This document shows positions 9,930 to 19,217 of a stretch of 64,000 nt of DNA, piece by piece. Source of the DNA: Methanobrevibacter woesei (GTDB lineage Archaea; Methanobacteriota; Methanobacteria; Methanobacteriales; Methanobacteriaceae); NCBI RefSeq assembly GCF_003111605.1, contig NZ_MZGU01000003.1:62001-126000 (forward strand), written 5' to 3'. The translations under genes and the position numbers were made by a program. Numbering within the stretch: the stretch's first letter is position 1; the number at the start of each line of letters is the position of its first letter. The notes under the pieces are model-generated. The model made no database searches. It worked only from the letters and a program-made list of their open reading frames with translations, and was not told the DNA's origin.

Positions 9930-10242
9930 CTTTTTGGATTAATTTGCCTTTTTGGTTCGATTATATTTATATAGAGAGTATAATAAACAAAATTATTAGA
10001 CAAAAGATTATATCTAACTTGTATAATTATTCTTTTTTCTTTTCTGATAAAATAAACAAATATTATTAGTTTTTTATTGAATTTAAAAAGAATGTCCTTT
10101 CTGCACATACATTAGATTTTTAGGTATGCCTAAATTATTAATTGAGAGAAAGATGACTTTAGATTAAAAAAAAGAGCAGAAAATAAAGATGCAATAATAG
10201 ATACGATTTTTTATCTTATTTAAACCTAAAAAGGTGATATTA
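9930..10242 (+). other. intergenic region with the exporter promoter
   Basis: 313 bases without a gene. Contents: a CTTTTTGG direct repeat just after the AraC stop; an imperfect inverted repeat around 9990-10030 (arms matching 11 of 13); a TTTAAAA box at 10082-10088; the operator at 10120-10133; and an AAGGTGAT ribosome binding site just before the exporter ATG. The leader between operator and ATG is about 110 bases. Confidence 0.5.
10120..10133. promoter_or_regulatory. palindromic operator upstream of the ABC exporter genes
   Basis: TTAGGTATGCCTAA: five-base inverted arms around four bases. It is the same site as at 8920, read from the other strand. It lies 32 bases after a TTTAAAA box and 110 before the first exporter ATG. 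Binding of an iron-dependent DtxR/IdeR-type repressor is inferred from the half-sites; no such repressor gene is in the window. Confidence 0.6.
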
Positions 10243-12060
10243 ATGGAAATAAATAAAAATGAAAATAAATTTTTTACATTACTAAATTTTTCAGGTAGCT
10301 ATAAAATATTTACAATAATTGGATGTATTTTATCAGCTATTAGTGCTATTTTTTTATTAATTCCTTTTATATACATTTGGAAATTCATTGAAGCATTATT
10401 CATCGTATTTCCAAATTTTTCTCAAGCACAAAATTTAGAATATTATGCATTTATGGCCATTCTATTTGCAGTTCTGGGAATAATAATTAATTTTATAGGT
10501 TTAATGTGCACTCATGTTTCTGCATTTAGAAATGAAAGAAATATGAAATATAAAACAATGAAACATATCTTAACTTTACCATTAGGATATTTTCAAAAGA
10601 ATACAAGTGGAAGTTTAAGAAAAAGAATTGATTACAGTACATCAACAACAGAAGGATTTTTAGCTCATCAATTACCGGATTTAACAGGAGCTATTGTAAC
10701 ACCAATTGCATTTTTCATAATTTTATTTAGTTTCAACTGGATTTTAGCATTGGTTTCCTTAATTCCAATTATTATCTCATTTATACTTTTAATGACAATG
10801 ATAAGTGGAGAATCACAAAAATTCATGGTTGACTATCAAAAATCTTTAGAAAAAATGAATAGTGAAGCAGTGGAATATGTTCGTGGAATTCCAGTTACAA
10901 AAACATTCCAACAAACCATTTATTCATATAAAAACTTCTACAAATCAATTAGAGATTATAGAAAATTTGTAAGCAGATACACATTTTCCTGGCAATTACC
11001 AATGAGTTCTTTTACTGTTTCTGTAAATGGATTCTTTGCTGTACTTATACCTGCAGGAATACTTTTAATTGGATCAATAGCTAACACTGATTTCTTATTA
11101 AGCTTCGTATTTTACGTTATTTTAACTCCATTTTGTAGTGTGATGCTAAATAAAGTAATGATGGTAAGTCAAGAATGGTTTATGGCCAGAGAAGCATTAA
11201 AAGAAATAGAAAACATTTTAGATGAAAAACCATTATCTGAACCAGTAAATCCACAATCCCCACAGGAATACTCAATAGAATTTGAGGAGGTTTATTTTGA
11301 TTATGACAAAAGTGAAACTAATGAAAAACACACACTCAATAATATCAACCTTAAAATTAAAGAAGGTGAAACAGTTGCATTAGTTGGACCCTCAGGAGGA
11401 GGAAAAACAACAATAGCCTCATTAATACCTAGATTTTGGGATGTAGACAAAGGAAATATAACAATTGGGAATGTAAACATTAAAGATATCTCTCAAAAAG
11501 AGTTAATGGAAAAAATTTCCTTTGTATTTCAAGACACTCACTTATTAAAAGATAGTATTTACAACAACATTGCAATGTCTAAAGAAAATGCAACAAGAAA
11601 AGAAGTATTGAAAGCTCTTAAACTAGCCCAATGCGAAGATATATTAGAAAGACTTCCTGCAGGAATTAATACAATAATTGGAAAAGAAGGAACCTACTTT
11701 TCAGGAGGAGAACAACAACGTATTGCCCTTGCAAGAGCAATTCTCAAGGATGCTCCAATTATCATTTTAGATGAAGCTACAGCACTTGCAGATCCTGAAA
11801 ATGAATTAAAAATTCAAAAAGCTATTAGTGAAATAACAAAAAATAAAACTGTTTTAATGATAGCTCATAGGTTATCCACTATTAAAAATGTAGATAAAAT
11901 ATTTGTAGTGAATGAAGGTGAAATAATTGAAGAAGGCTCACATTCACAATTAATTGAATCAAATGGAGTTTATGCAGATATGTGGAAGGAATTTAATGAA
12001 TCTGTGGAATGGAAAGTTAAAAACACTTCAGATGAAAAAAATGGTGATAACAATGATTGA
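10243..12060 (+). CDS. ABC exporter subunit 1, YbtP/IrtA-like
   Basis: A type-1 ABC exporter half-transporter of 605 residues with an N-terminal membrane domain of about six helices and a C-terminal ATPase. Walker A is GPSGGGKTT, the Q-loop FVFQDTHLL, the signature FSGGEQQRIALARA, and Walker B IIILDEATALADPENE. The ADPENE ending is typical of siderophore-type exporters/importers such as YbtP and IrtB. I use the ATG at 10243 after AAGGTGAT; the in-frame GTG at 10234 is inside that site. It overlaps the next gene by eight bases, so the two are a heterodimer pair. The substrate is unknown; iron-chelator handling is inference from the family and the AraC neighbour. Confidence 0.88.
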   Translation: MEINKNENKFFTLLNFSGSYKIFTIIGCILSAISAIFLLIPFIYIWKFIEALFIVFPNFSQAQNLEYYAFMAILFAVLGIIINFIGLMCTHVSAFRNERNMKYKTMKHILTLPLGYFQKNTSGSLRKRIDYSTSTTEGFLAHQLPDLTGAIVTPIAFFIILFSFNWILALVSLIPIIISFILLMTMISGESQKFMVDYQKSLEKMNSEAVEYVRGIPVTKTFQQTIYSYKNFYKSIRDYRKFVSRYTFSWQLPMSSFTVSVNGFFAVLIPAGILLIGSIANTDFLLSFVFYVILTPFCSVMLNKVMMVSQEWFMAREALKEIENILDEKPLSEPVNPQSPQEYSIEFEEVYFDYDKSETNEKHTLNNINLKIKEGETVALVGPSGGGKTTIASLIPRFWDVDKGNITIGNVNIKDISQKELMEKISFVFQDTHLLKDSIYNNIAMSKENATRKEVLKALKLAQCEDILERLPAGINTIIGKEGTYFSGGEQQRIALARAILKDAPIIILDEATALADPENELKIQKAISEITKNKTVLMIAHRLSTIKNVDKIFVVNEGEIIEEGSHSQLIESNGVYADMWKEFNESVEWKVKNTSDEKNGDNND

Positions 12061-13795
12061 TTATTTATCTAAAAAATTTGCATTAACAAGAAATGGTTCA
12101 AAAGAATTAATGAAAGGAATGATTTATACAGCTCTTTTAAACATAAGTATAATGATTCCTGTTGGATTATATGTTCTTGTTCTCTATTTATGGATGGAAC
12201 CCTTAATTACAGGTAAATCATCTGAAATTAATTTATGGATATTTATCATTGCAATTCTCATTGTTCTAGCAGTTATTTTCTTATTTGCATGGAAACAATA
12301 TCATGCAGTTTATAATACAACATATCGTGAAAGTGAAATTAGAAGAGTGAATCTTGCTGAAAGTCTACGTAAATTACCTTTATCATTTTTTGAAAATAGA
12401 GACTTATCAGATCTTACTACCACAATAATGGGAGATTGTACAGACTTAGAACACACTTTCTCACATGCAATTCCACAGCTATTTGGTTCTATTTTATCTG
12501 TAGTCATTGTAGCTATTTCTCTATTCTCTATTGATTATAGATTATCTATTGCTCTTTTATGGGTAGTTCCAGTTGCATTTATTATAATATACGCATCTAA
12601 AAGCCTACAACAAAAAGGAGGTAAAGACGTAATAGCTAAAACAAGAGCATGTAGTGATGGAATCCAAGAATGTATTGAAACAATGATTGATTTAAAGTCA
12701 TATAATTATGAAAAAGAATATCTTTACACATTAGATAATAAAATTAAAAATGTGGAAAAATCAAGAATTAAAAGTGAATTAATGGGTGCTGCAGGAGTAG
12801 TAACCGGACATATGTTTTTAAAATTAGGGATGCTATCTGTTATGCTTATAGGAGCTTATTTAATAGTTGGCAATAGTGTTTCAATTTTTGCATTTCTATT
12901 ATTTTTAATTGCATCAGCTATGATTTATACTCCAATTGAAAATTCGTTATTGTTCTTATCTGAGATATTTAACTCTGAAATTAAAATCAAAAGAATGAGA
13001 AACATTAATGACCAAGTAATGAAAGGTGGAACAACAGATTACAATCTAAATAGTTATGATTTGAAATTTAGTGATGTTGAATTTAATTATGATAGTTCTG
13101 ACACTGTACTAAAAAATATTAATTTTACTGCCAAACAGGGAGAAGTTACAGCACTTGTTGGACCTTCAGGATGCGGAAAAAGTACAATTACCAAATTAGC
13201 TGCTAAATTTTGGAATCCTACAAAAGGTAAAGTGGAGTTAGGTGGTGTAAATTTATATGATGTAGATTCAGAAAAAATTCTTGAAAATTATGCTATTGTT
13301 TTCCAAGATGTAGTTCTATTTAATGACACTATCAAAGCAAATATCAAAATTGGATCAAGAGATGCAACTGATGAAGAAATAAAAGAAGTTGCGAAAATAG
13401 CTCGCTGCGATGAATTTATTGAAAAATTACCTGATGGTTATGACACTATTATTGGTGAAAATGGAGCATTACTTTCTGGAGGGCAAAGACAAAGAATTTC
13501 AATAGCTAGAGCATTACTTAAAGATGCACCAATCATCCTTTTAGATGAAGCCACTTCCTTTTTAGATGTTGAAAATGAATCTGAAATACAAAAAGCAATT
13601 TCTGCTTTAATTAAAAATAAGACTGTTATTGTAATAGCTCATAGAATGCGTACAATTGCAAATGCAGATAAAATAATTGTTTTGGATAAGGGAGCTATTA
13701 TTGAAGAGGGTTCTCCTAATGAACTTTTAGAAAATAATGGTTTATTTGCTAAAATGGTCAATATTCAAAAGGAAAGTAGTAACTGGAATATTTAA
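12053..13795 (+). CDS. ABC exporter subunit 2, YbtQ/IrtB-like
   Basis: The partner half-transporter, 580 residues: a membrane domain of about six helices, then an ATPase with Walker A GPSGCGKST, signature LLSGGQRQRISIARA and Walker B IILLDEATSFLDVENE. The true start is the ATG at 12053, ten bases after GGTGAT, even though the frame is open much further upstream inside the first subunit gene. The stop of subunit 1 lies inside the first codons, which is strong translational coupling. The pair follows the AraC gene and shares its operator sequence upstream. Confidence 0.87.
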   Translation: MIDYLSKKFALTRNGSKELMKGMIYTALLNISIMIPVGLYVLVLYLWMEPLITGKSSEINLWIFIIAILIVLAVIFLFAWKQYHAVYNTTYRESEIRRVNLAESLRKLPLSFFENRDLSDLTTTIMGDCTDLEHTFSHAIPQLFGSILSVVIVAISLFSIDYRLSIALLWVVPVAFIIIYASKSLQQKGGKDVIAKTRACSDGIQECIETMIDLKSYNYEKEYLYTLDNKIKNVEKSRIKSELMGAAGVVTGHMFLKLGMLSVMLIGAYLIVGNSVSIFAFLLFLIASAMIYTPIENSLLFLSEIFNSEIKIKRMRNINDQVMKGGTTDYNLNSYDLKFSDVEFNYDSSDTVLKNINFTAKQGEVTALVGPSGCGKSTITKLAAKFWNPTKGKVELGGVNLYDVDSEKILENYAIVFQDVVLFNDTIKANIKIGSRDATDEEIKEVAKIARCDEFIEKLPDGYDTIIGENGALLSGGQRQRISIARALLKDAPIILLDEATSFLDVENESEIQKAISALIKNKTVIVIAHRMRTIANADKIIVLDKGAIIEEGSPNELLENNGLFAKMVNIQKESSNWNI

Positions 13796-13826
13796 CTTTT
13801 CTTTTATTTTTTTTAAAATTTTTCAA

Positions 13827-13848
13827 AATGTAATATAAATTTTACATT
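13827..13848. promoter_or_regulatory. inverted repeat AATGTAA-N8-TTACATT
   Basis: Two perfect seven-base arms (13827-13833 and 13842-13848) eight bases apart, 32 bases after the exporter stop. The same arms and spacing recur at 14029-14048, just before the next gene, which suggests two binding sites for one regulator. Confidence 0.55.
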
Positions 13849-14012
13849 ATTTAATTAATTAAAAACAATGTTAACTTATTCAGATTTAATATCAATAAGT
13901 TAATTACACTATTTTTATGAAAATAACTAATTTAAATAAAAATATTAAAGATTAAACCCAAAATAGCTATTTATTTAAATAAAAACTAATCCAAAACATT
14001 TAAATATAATGT

Positions 14013-14048
14013 AATGTAATTTTTACATATGTAAGAAATAGTTTACAT
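14013..14048. promoter_or_regulatory. overlapping TGTAA/TTACA operators before the ABC-2 genes
   Basis: AATGTAA (14013-14019), three T, TTACAT (14023-14028), then ATGTAA (14029-14034), eight bases, TTACAT (14043-14048). The second pair repeats the geometry of the site at 13827-13848. A TATA-like stretch near 13998-14010 would put the transcription start at about 14030, inside the sites, as expected for repression. No regulator gene is adjacent. Confidence 0.55.
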
Positions 14049-14074
14049 GAACTTATTGAAAGAGATGAGAAAAA

Positions 14075-15013
14075 ATGACTGAATATGTAATTGAAACCTA
14101 TGACCTTACAAAGAAATTCAAAAAAGAATATGGAGTAAACTCCATAAACATGAAAGTAGAAAGGGGGAAAATCTACGGATTACTTGGAAAAAATGGGGCT
14201 GGTAAAACCACAACCATGTCCATGCTTCTAAGTTTATCTAATCCAACATCTGGAGAAATCCACATATTTGGAAAAGATATTAAAAAACATCCAAAAGAGA
14301 TTTACCCAAGGATTGGTTCTATTTTAGAAACTCCTGGTTTTTATGAAAACCTTACTGGAGAAGAAAACCTAAAAATCTTTACAAAGCTTAGAGGTGTTTA
14401 CAACAAGAAAAATATAAAATCTGCACTTAAAATGGTTTCACTAGATGGTGAAAAAGATAAAATATTTAAAAAGTACTCTCTTGGAATGAAGCAACGCCTT
14501 GCAATAGCTGCATCTATTGTACATAACCCGGATTTATTAATTCTTGATGAACCTATTAATGGTCTTGATCCAATTGGAATAAAAGAAATGAGAAATCTAT
14601 TTAAAAAATTAGTAGATGAATTCGGCATTACAATACTAATATCTAGCCATATCCTCTCTGAAATTGAACATATAGCTGATGTAATTGCAATAATGGACAA
14701 TGGTGAATTAATTGAAGAAATAAACATCCAAGAACTTCACAATAAAGCTGATAAGTATATCAATCTTGAAACCTCCGATATAGAAAAATCTATTGAAATA
14801 CTGGGTGAATGCGGATTGAAGGAAAATATAGATTTTGTAAGAAATTATGATAATCCTAACGCTATTAAATTATTATCTAACTTTGATAATAGAGCTGAAA
14901 TTGTGAAAGTCTTAGTTTTAAACAAAATTTCTATATTTAGATTAGAATTAATTGAAGAAAGTCTTGAAGATTACTTCACAAATCTTTTAGACACACATGT
15001 TTATGTACAGTAG
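14075..15013 (+). CDS. ABC-2 type exporter ATP-binding protein (BcrA-like)
   Basis: A 312-residue ATPase of the drug/peptide exporter class. Walker A is GLLGKNGAGKTTT, the signature YSLGMKQRLAIAAS, Walker B LLILDEPINGLDP, and the switch region ILISSHILSEIEHIAD. The C-terminal tail of about 90 residues is typical of BcrA/YtrB-like proteins. Such pairs often protect against bacteriocins or antibiotics. It pairs with the permease nine bases downstream. The upstream palindromes suggest tight control. Similar genes are common in gut Firmicutes, so transfer is possible but not shown. Confidence 0.88.
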   Translation: MTEYVIETYDLTKKFKKEYGVNSINMKVERGKIYGLLGKNGAGKTTTMSMLLSLSNPTSGEIHIFGKDIKKHPKEIYPRIGSILETPGFYENLTGEENLKIFTKLRGVYNKKNIKSALKMVSLDGEKDKIFKKYSLGMKQRLAIAASIVHNPDLLILDEPINGLDPIGIKEMRNLFKKLVDEFGITILISSHILSEIEHIADVIAIMDNGELIEEINIQELHNKADKYINLETSDIEKSIEILGECGLKENIDFVRNYDNPNAIKLLSNFDNRAEIVKVLVLNKISIFRLELIEESLEDYFTNLLDTHVYVQ

Positions 15014-15021
15014 GTGATTAA

Positions 15022-15762
15022 ATGATTACATTTATTGAAACTGAGTTTTTAAAACTAAAAAGATCAAAAATATTTTTTATAACCATCTTAGGAGCATTGT
15101 TTGTTCCATTTATGCTAAGTATGGGAATTGCATACCAATTATGGCAATCACCAGATTATATATTTTATTTTAAAGATGGATTCGAAGTAATGAAACAGTT
15201 CCTATTTATGTTACTTGGTGTGGAAGTATTTGCAATTGTTAGTGCATATTTATTCGGAAGAGAATATAGTGAAAGAACCTTAAAATCAATACTAACAACC
15301 CCTATATCAAAAATAAAATATCTATGCGGTAAATTCCTTATGTTTTTCATATGGACCATTCTCCTCGTATTAATTAGCTACTTTGGACTTATCCTCTTTG
15401 GTGAAGTCATAGGAATTAAAGGATTGACTTTCGGCATTTTCTCTGAAACCATAACTAGTTACCTCTACAATGGAGTTCTCCTATTTCTTACAATGACTCC
15501 ATTTGCATTCTTTGCAATATGGATAAAAAGTTTAGTCCCATCAATGATAGCTGGAGGAGTTGTAACCGTGGGGAATATGATGATTTATGGAAGAGATCTC
15601 ACCCCTCTTTTCCCTTGGACAGGTTCCTTTGTACTTGCCAATGGTGAATTAAGTCAATATGCATACAGTGAAGCAACAACCTTTGGAATTATTCTTGCAG
15701 TATTTATAATTGGCTTTGTATTAAGTTACATCTACCTCTATAAAACCGATACACCATTATAA
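15022..15762 (+). CDS. ABC-2 type exporter permease
   Basis: A 246-residue membrane protein with about six hydrophobic segments, starting MITFIETEFLKLKRSKIFF, the usual start of ABC-2 permeases that work with a BcrA-like ATPase. SERTLKSILTTPISKIKYL is the typical cytoplasmic coupling segment. It follows the ATPase gene by nine bases with a GGTGATTA site before the ATG. The unit ends at a hairpin terminator at 15768. The substrate is unknown. Confidence 0.82.
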   Translation: MITFIETEFLKLKRSKIFFITILGALFVPFMLSMGIAYQLWQSPDYIFYFKDGFEVMKQFLFMLLGVEVFAIVSAYLFGREYSERTLKSILTTPISKIKYLCGKFLMFFIWTILLVLISYFGLILFGEVIGIKGLTFGIFSETITSYLYNGVLLFLTMTPFAFFAIWIKSLVPSMIAGGVVTVGNMMIYGRDLTPLFPWTGSFVLANGELSQYAYSEATTFGIILAVFIIGFVLSYIYLYKTDTPL

Positions 15763-15767
15763 AATTA

Positions 15768-15800
15768 AAAGGGTTGCCATAAACCCTTTCCTCTTTTTTT
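15768..15800 (+). terminator. hairpin plus T-run terminator
   Basis: An eight-base stem, AAAGGGTT (15768-15775) with AACCCTTT (15782-15789), a six-base loop, then a pyrimidine run ending in seven T. It follows the ABC-2 permease stop directly. Confidence 0.7.
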
Positions 15801-15939
15801 ATTAAAATTTAAATTATTAATTTTTTACCTTATTTTAAAAATTATTAATATCTTAAAAAATTCTAAAGTTTTAATTATATTATAAAACATATTTTATTAT
15901 AATAGAAAATTTTATGATAAAATTTAATATGGGGTTTAA

Positions 15940-16683
15940 ATGTCATTTGAAGAAAATAAGATGTTAATAATGCCTGCTGTTGATATACGAAATGGAAAAT
16001 GTGTTCAATTAGTTCAAGGAAAACCAGGAAGTGAACAAGTTGTCATTGACAATCCTGAAAAGGTTGCATTATCCTGGCAGGAACAAGGAGCTAAAACAGT
16101 TCACATAATTGATTTAGATGGGACAATTGATGGTAAAACTAGCTTACCTACAATTAAAAAAATTGTAAATGAACTATCAGTTCCAGTCCAGTTAGGTGGA
16201 GGTATTAGAAGCCTTGAATATGCTAAAGAACTATTGGATTTAGACATTGACAGAGTCATTATTGGAACAATGGGTATTAAACATCCCGAAGTTATCCACG
16301 AGTTATCTGAAGAATATGGTTCAGACAGAATAATGATTTCACTAGACAGTAAAGATTCCAAAGTTGTAATAAAAGGCTGGCAAGAAAAAATTGATAAAAC
16401 CCCTGAAGAATTATCAAATGAATTTAAAGAACATGGTGCTGGAAGTATTCTTTTCACAAATGTAGATGTGGAAGGACTGTTAAATGGTTTTTACACAGAA
16501 CCTGTCTTAAATCTTGTTAATTCTACTGATTTACCAGTAGTTTACTCTGGAGGAGTAACATCGACAGAAGATTTAGCAAAACTTAATAAAACTGGTGTTA
16601 AAGGAGTCGTTATTGGTTCAGCACTTTATAAAAATAAAATTAACTTAAAAGATGCTTTGAAATATGAAGAGGTAGTGGAATAA
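15940..16683 (+). CDS. hisA: phosphoribosylformimino-AICAR ribotide isomerase
   Basis: Fourth step of histidine synthesis (ProFAR isomerase), a (beta/alpha)8 barrel of 247 residues. The catalytic Asp is D15 in [14 protein letters not shown]. Phosphate-site glycines are in [11 protein letters not shown] and [12 protein letters not shown], and [13 protein letters not shown] is a further signature. The ATG at 15940 follows GGGG; M8 (15961) is an alternative since many HisA proteins start at that point. The stop overlaps the ribL start (TAATG). The rest of the his pathway is not here. Confidence 0.95.
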   Translation: MSFEENKMLIMPAVDIRNGKCVQLVQGKPGSEQVVIDNPEKVALSWQEQGAKTVHIIDLDGTIDGKTSLPTIKKIVNELSVPVQLGGGIRSLEYAKELLDLDIDRVIIGTMGIKHPEVIHELSEEYGSDRIMISLDSKDSKVVIKGWQEKIDKTPEELSNEFKEHGAGSILFTNVDVEGLLNGFYTEPVLNLVNSTDLPVVYSGGVTSTEDLAKLNKTGVKGVVIGSALYKNKINLKDALKYEEVVE

Positions 16684-17144
16684 TGAAAAAAGTTATGGCA
16701 ACAGGAACCTTTGATTTATTGCATCCAGGTCATGGAATATACCTTGAATGTGCAAAACAGTTGGGTGGAGATGATGCTAAACTTTATGTTGTTGTAGCTC
16801 GCGATTCCACTGTTAAAAAAAGAAAAAGAGTCCCGATTGTAGATGAAAATCAAAGATTAAAGTTAATTCAAATGTTAAAACCTGTTGATGTTGCAGTTTT
16901 AGGAAATGAAAATGGAGATTTCTTTAAGATTGTGGAAGAAATTAACCCGGATATTATAGCTATTGGTCCTGATCAAAACCATGATGTTGAAAAACTTCAA
17001 GAAACTGTTAATAAAAGAGGTTTAAAAGCAAAAGTGGAACGTGTAACTTATTATCATCATGCAGAACTTGATAGTAGCTGCAAAATTATTAAAAAAATTA
17101 AAAGAACAGATTTTAAAGGTAAAATATTAGATAATTGCGAATAA
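16683..17144 (+). CDS. ribL: archaeal FAD synthase RibL
   Basis: A small (153-residue) nucleotidyltransferase that adenylates FMN to FAD in methanogens. The nucleotidyl-transfer signature is [18 protein letters not shown] at the N-terminus, and [19 protein letters not shown] follows. The protein matches the MJ1179 (RibL) family in length and sequence. It is coupled to hisA by a TAATG overlap and followed 12 bases later by argC, so the three genes probably form one transcript. Confidence 0.88.
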   Translation: MKKVMATGTFDLLHPGHGIYLECAKQLGGDDAKLYVVVARDSTVKKRKRVPIVDENQRLKLIQMLKPVDVAVLGNENGDFFKIVEEINPDIIAIGPDQNHDVEKLQETVNKRGLKAKVERVTYYHHAELDSSCKIIKKIKRTDFKGKILDNCE

Positions 17145-17156
17145 GGAGGAAATATA

Positions 17157-18176
17157 ATGTATAATATAGCTATTGTAGGAGCAAGCGGATATACAGGTGG
17201 AGAATTACTTAGAATGTTATTAAACCACCCGGAAGTTGAAATAACAGACATTACATCAAGACAATATGATGGAGTTGAAGCTCATAAAATACATCCACAT
17301 ATTAGAGACTCAGGACTTGTTTTTAAAGACAAAAAACCATCAGAATTAGATGCAGATGTAGTATTTACTGCAACACCTCATGGAGCATCAATGAAGATAG
17401 TTCCAGACTTATTAGAGACTGGTGCTAAAGTTATTGATTTAAGTGGAGATTACAGATACAGAGACACCGCAGTTTATGAAAAATGGTATGGAATTGAACA
17501 TACAAGTGATGCAGAAGCAGTATATGGTCTTCCTGAAATTTATAGAGAAGAAATTAAAAAAGCAGATTTAGTAGCTAATCCAGGTTGTTTCCCAACTGGA
17601 GCTATATTATCCTCTTATCCTTTAGTTAAAAATGATTTAGTAGATAGAATAATTATAGATTCAAAAACAGGAGTTAGTGGAGCTGGTGTCAGTCCTTCTC
17701 AAACAACTCATTATCCAAATATTGCAGATAATGTTAATCCTTACAAAATTTCAAACCATAGACACATGTCTGAAATACAGCAAGAATTAAAAGGATTTGA
17801 AGGAGTTAAAGTTTCATTTACACCACATTTAGTTCCAGTTATTCGTGGAATTCAAACAACAAGCCACAGCTTCCTTAATAAAGAAAACGAAAATATTACT
17901 ACTGAAGAATTAAGGAAAATATACAAAAAAGAATATGGTGGAGAATACTTTATTAAATTAATGGATGAAGGAGAAATACCTCATTTAAGTTCTGTTCGTG
18001 GTTCTAACTTCGCTCATATTGGAGGATTTGAAATTGATGAAACCGGAAGAGTTATTATGCTATCCACTATTGATAACCTTGTTAAAGGAGCATCTGGACA
18101 AGCTATTCACAATATGAATATTATGTTAGGATTAAAAGAATCAATGGGTTTAGAATTTTATGGTCTTCACCCTTAA
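17157..18176 (+). CDS. argC: N-acetyl-gamma-glutamyl-phosphate reductase
   Basis: Third step of arginine synthesis, NADPH-dependent. The Rossmann start is [18 protein letters not shown] and the catalytic cysteine lies in [14 protein letters not shown]. The 339-residue length is normal. An AAGGAGGAA site sits seven bases before the ATG, one of the strongest in the window. Other arg genes are not in this window. Confidence 0.95.
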   Translation: MYNIAIVGASGYTGGELLRMLLNHPEVEITDITSRQYDGVEAHKIHPHIRDSGLVFKDKKPSELDADVVFTATPHGASMKIVPDLLETGAKVIDLSGDYRYRDTAVYEKWYGIEHTSDAEAVYGLPEIYREEIKKADLVANPGCFPTGAILSSYPLVKNDLVDRIIIDSKTGVSGAGVSPSQTTHYPNIADNVNPYKISNHRHMSEIQQELKGFEGVKVSFTPHLVPVIRGIQTTSHSFLNKENENITTEELRKIYKKEYGGEYFIKLMDEGEIPHLSSVRGSNFAHIGGFEIDETGRVIMLSTIDNLVKGASGQAIHNMNIMLGLKESMGLEFYGLHP

Positions 18177-18231
18177 TCTTTATATAAAACATTAATATTA
18201 TAATATGATAAAAGAAAAGGGGATTTTTCAG

Positions 18232-18723
18232 ATGAAAACATTAATTATTTACTACTCACAAACCAAAAAAACAGCAACTGTTGCTGAAACATTAGCTTTA
18301 GAATTAGGTGCAGATTCTATTGAAATAGTAGATAATAAACCAAGGAGTGGATTTAAAAATAGATTAACTTCTTCTTTTGATGCTGTTAGAGAAATAAAAA
18401 CAGATATAACACCAATGAGGGTCGATGTTAGTGATTATGATATTGTCTACTTTGGAACACCTGTCTGGGCAGGAAAACCAACCCCAGCAATTCTTACAAT
18501 CATAGACAGATGCGACCTAAGGGCAAAGGATGTAGTTTTATTTGCTACAATGAACAGCAGTGGTGGAGCTGCAAGTGTTGAAAGAATGGCAGAAAAAGTA
18601 AAACTTCGTGGAGCACGCGTAATTGAAACTTTTACCTTAAAAACAAAAGGAAAAGATATGGAACAGTTAATGAATGAAACTGAAACCATCATTGAAATAT
18701 TAGACCTCAATATGTACAGGTGA
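18232..18723 (+). CDS. flavodoxin family protein
   Basis: A 163-residue FMN-binding electron carrier. The phosphate loop is [13 protein letters not shown] at the N-terminus. [15 protein letters not shown] and [14 protein letters not shown] match the isoalloxazine-binding loops of flavodoxins. I choose the ATG at 18232 ([10 protein letters not shown]); an upstream in-frame ATG at 18205 would add nine residues that do not fit the fold. A GGGGAT site lies seven bases before the chosen start. Its stop overlaps the ribosome binding site of pyrI. The redox partner is unknown. Confidence 0.87.
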   Translation: MKTLIIYYSQTKKTATVAETLALELGADSIEIVDNKPRSGFKNRLTSSFDAVREIKTDITPMRVDVSDYDIVYFGTPVWAGKPTPAILTIIDRCDLRAKDVVLFATMNSSGGAASVERMAEKVKLRGARVIETFTLKTKGKDMEQLMNETETIIEILDLNMYR

Positions 18724-18728
18724 GGATA

Positions 18729-19208
18729 ATGAGTGACGATAAAAAATCAGAATTAAAAATTAAAGCTATTGAAAATGGAACAGTAATTGATCACATTACA
18801 GCAAACAAATCATTGCATATTCTTAAAATCTTGGAACTTCCAAATGATGAAACAAAAAATGTTACAATAGCTATGAATGTATCTTCCTCTGAAATTGGTA
18901 GAAAAGATATATTAAAAATTGAAAACAGAGAATTGGATTCATCAGAATTAAATCAAATAGCTTTAATTGCACCTAAAGCTACTATTAACATTATTAGAGA
19001 TTTTAAACCTGTTAAAAAAGATAAGATTATCCTTCCTAACGAGATAAAATCAATAATTAAATGTACCAATTCAAAATGTATTACAAATAATATTAATGAA
19101 CCTATTACTCCAAAATTTAAAGTAATAACTAAAAATCCACCTCAAGTTAGGTGTCATTACTGTGAAAAATTAATAAAAACAGAAGATATTGAAAAACAAT
19201 TTGAATAA
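18729..19208 (+). CDS. pyrI: aspartate carbamoyltransferase regulatory chain
   Basis: Binds nucleotide effectors and zinc in the ATCase holoenzyme. The zinc-binding cysteines are in [11 protein letters not shown] and VRCHYCEK (C-x4-C and C-x2-C), near the C-terminus. The 159-residue length is normal. I use the ATG at 18729 after GGTGAGGAT; the GTG at 18720 is inside that site. The catalytic chain gene pyrB is not in this window. Confidence 0.93.
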   Translation: MSDDKKSELKIKAIENGTVIDHITANKSLHILKILELPNDETKNVTIAMNVSSSEIGRKDILKIENRELDSSELNQIALIAPKATINIIRDFKPVKKDKIILPNEIKSIIKCTNSKCITNNINEPITPKFKVITKNPPQVRCHYCEKLIKTEDIEKQFE

Positions 19209-19217
19209 ATTCTGTTT

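Noticed and set aside
16101-16457. Open frame on the minus strand inside hisA
   Set aside because: It is antisense to a clear hisA, has no ribosome binding site, and shows composition typical of a reversed coding strand. The same holds for other antisense frames, as at 47432-47674 and 23557-23910.
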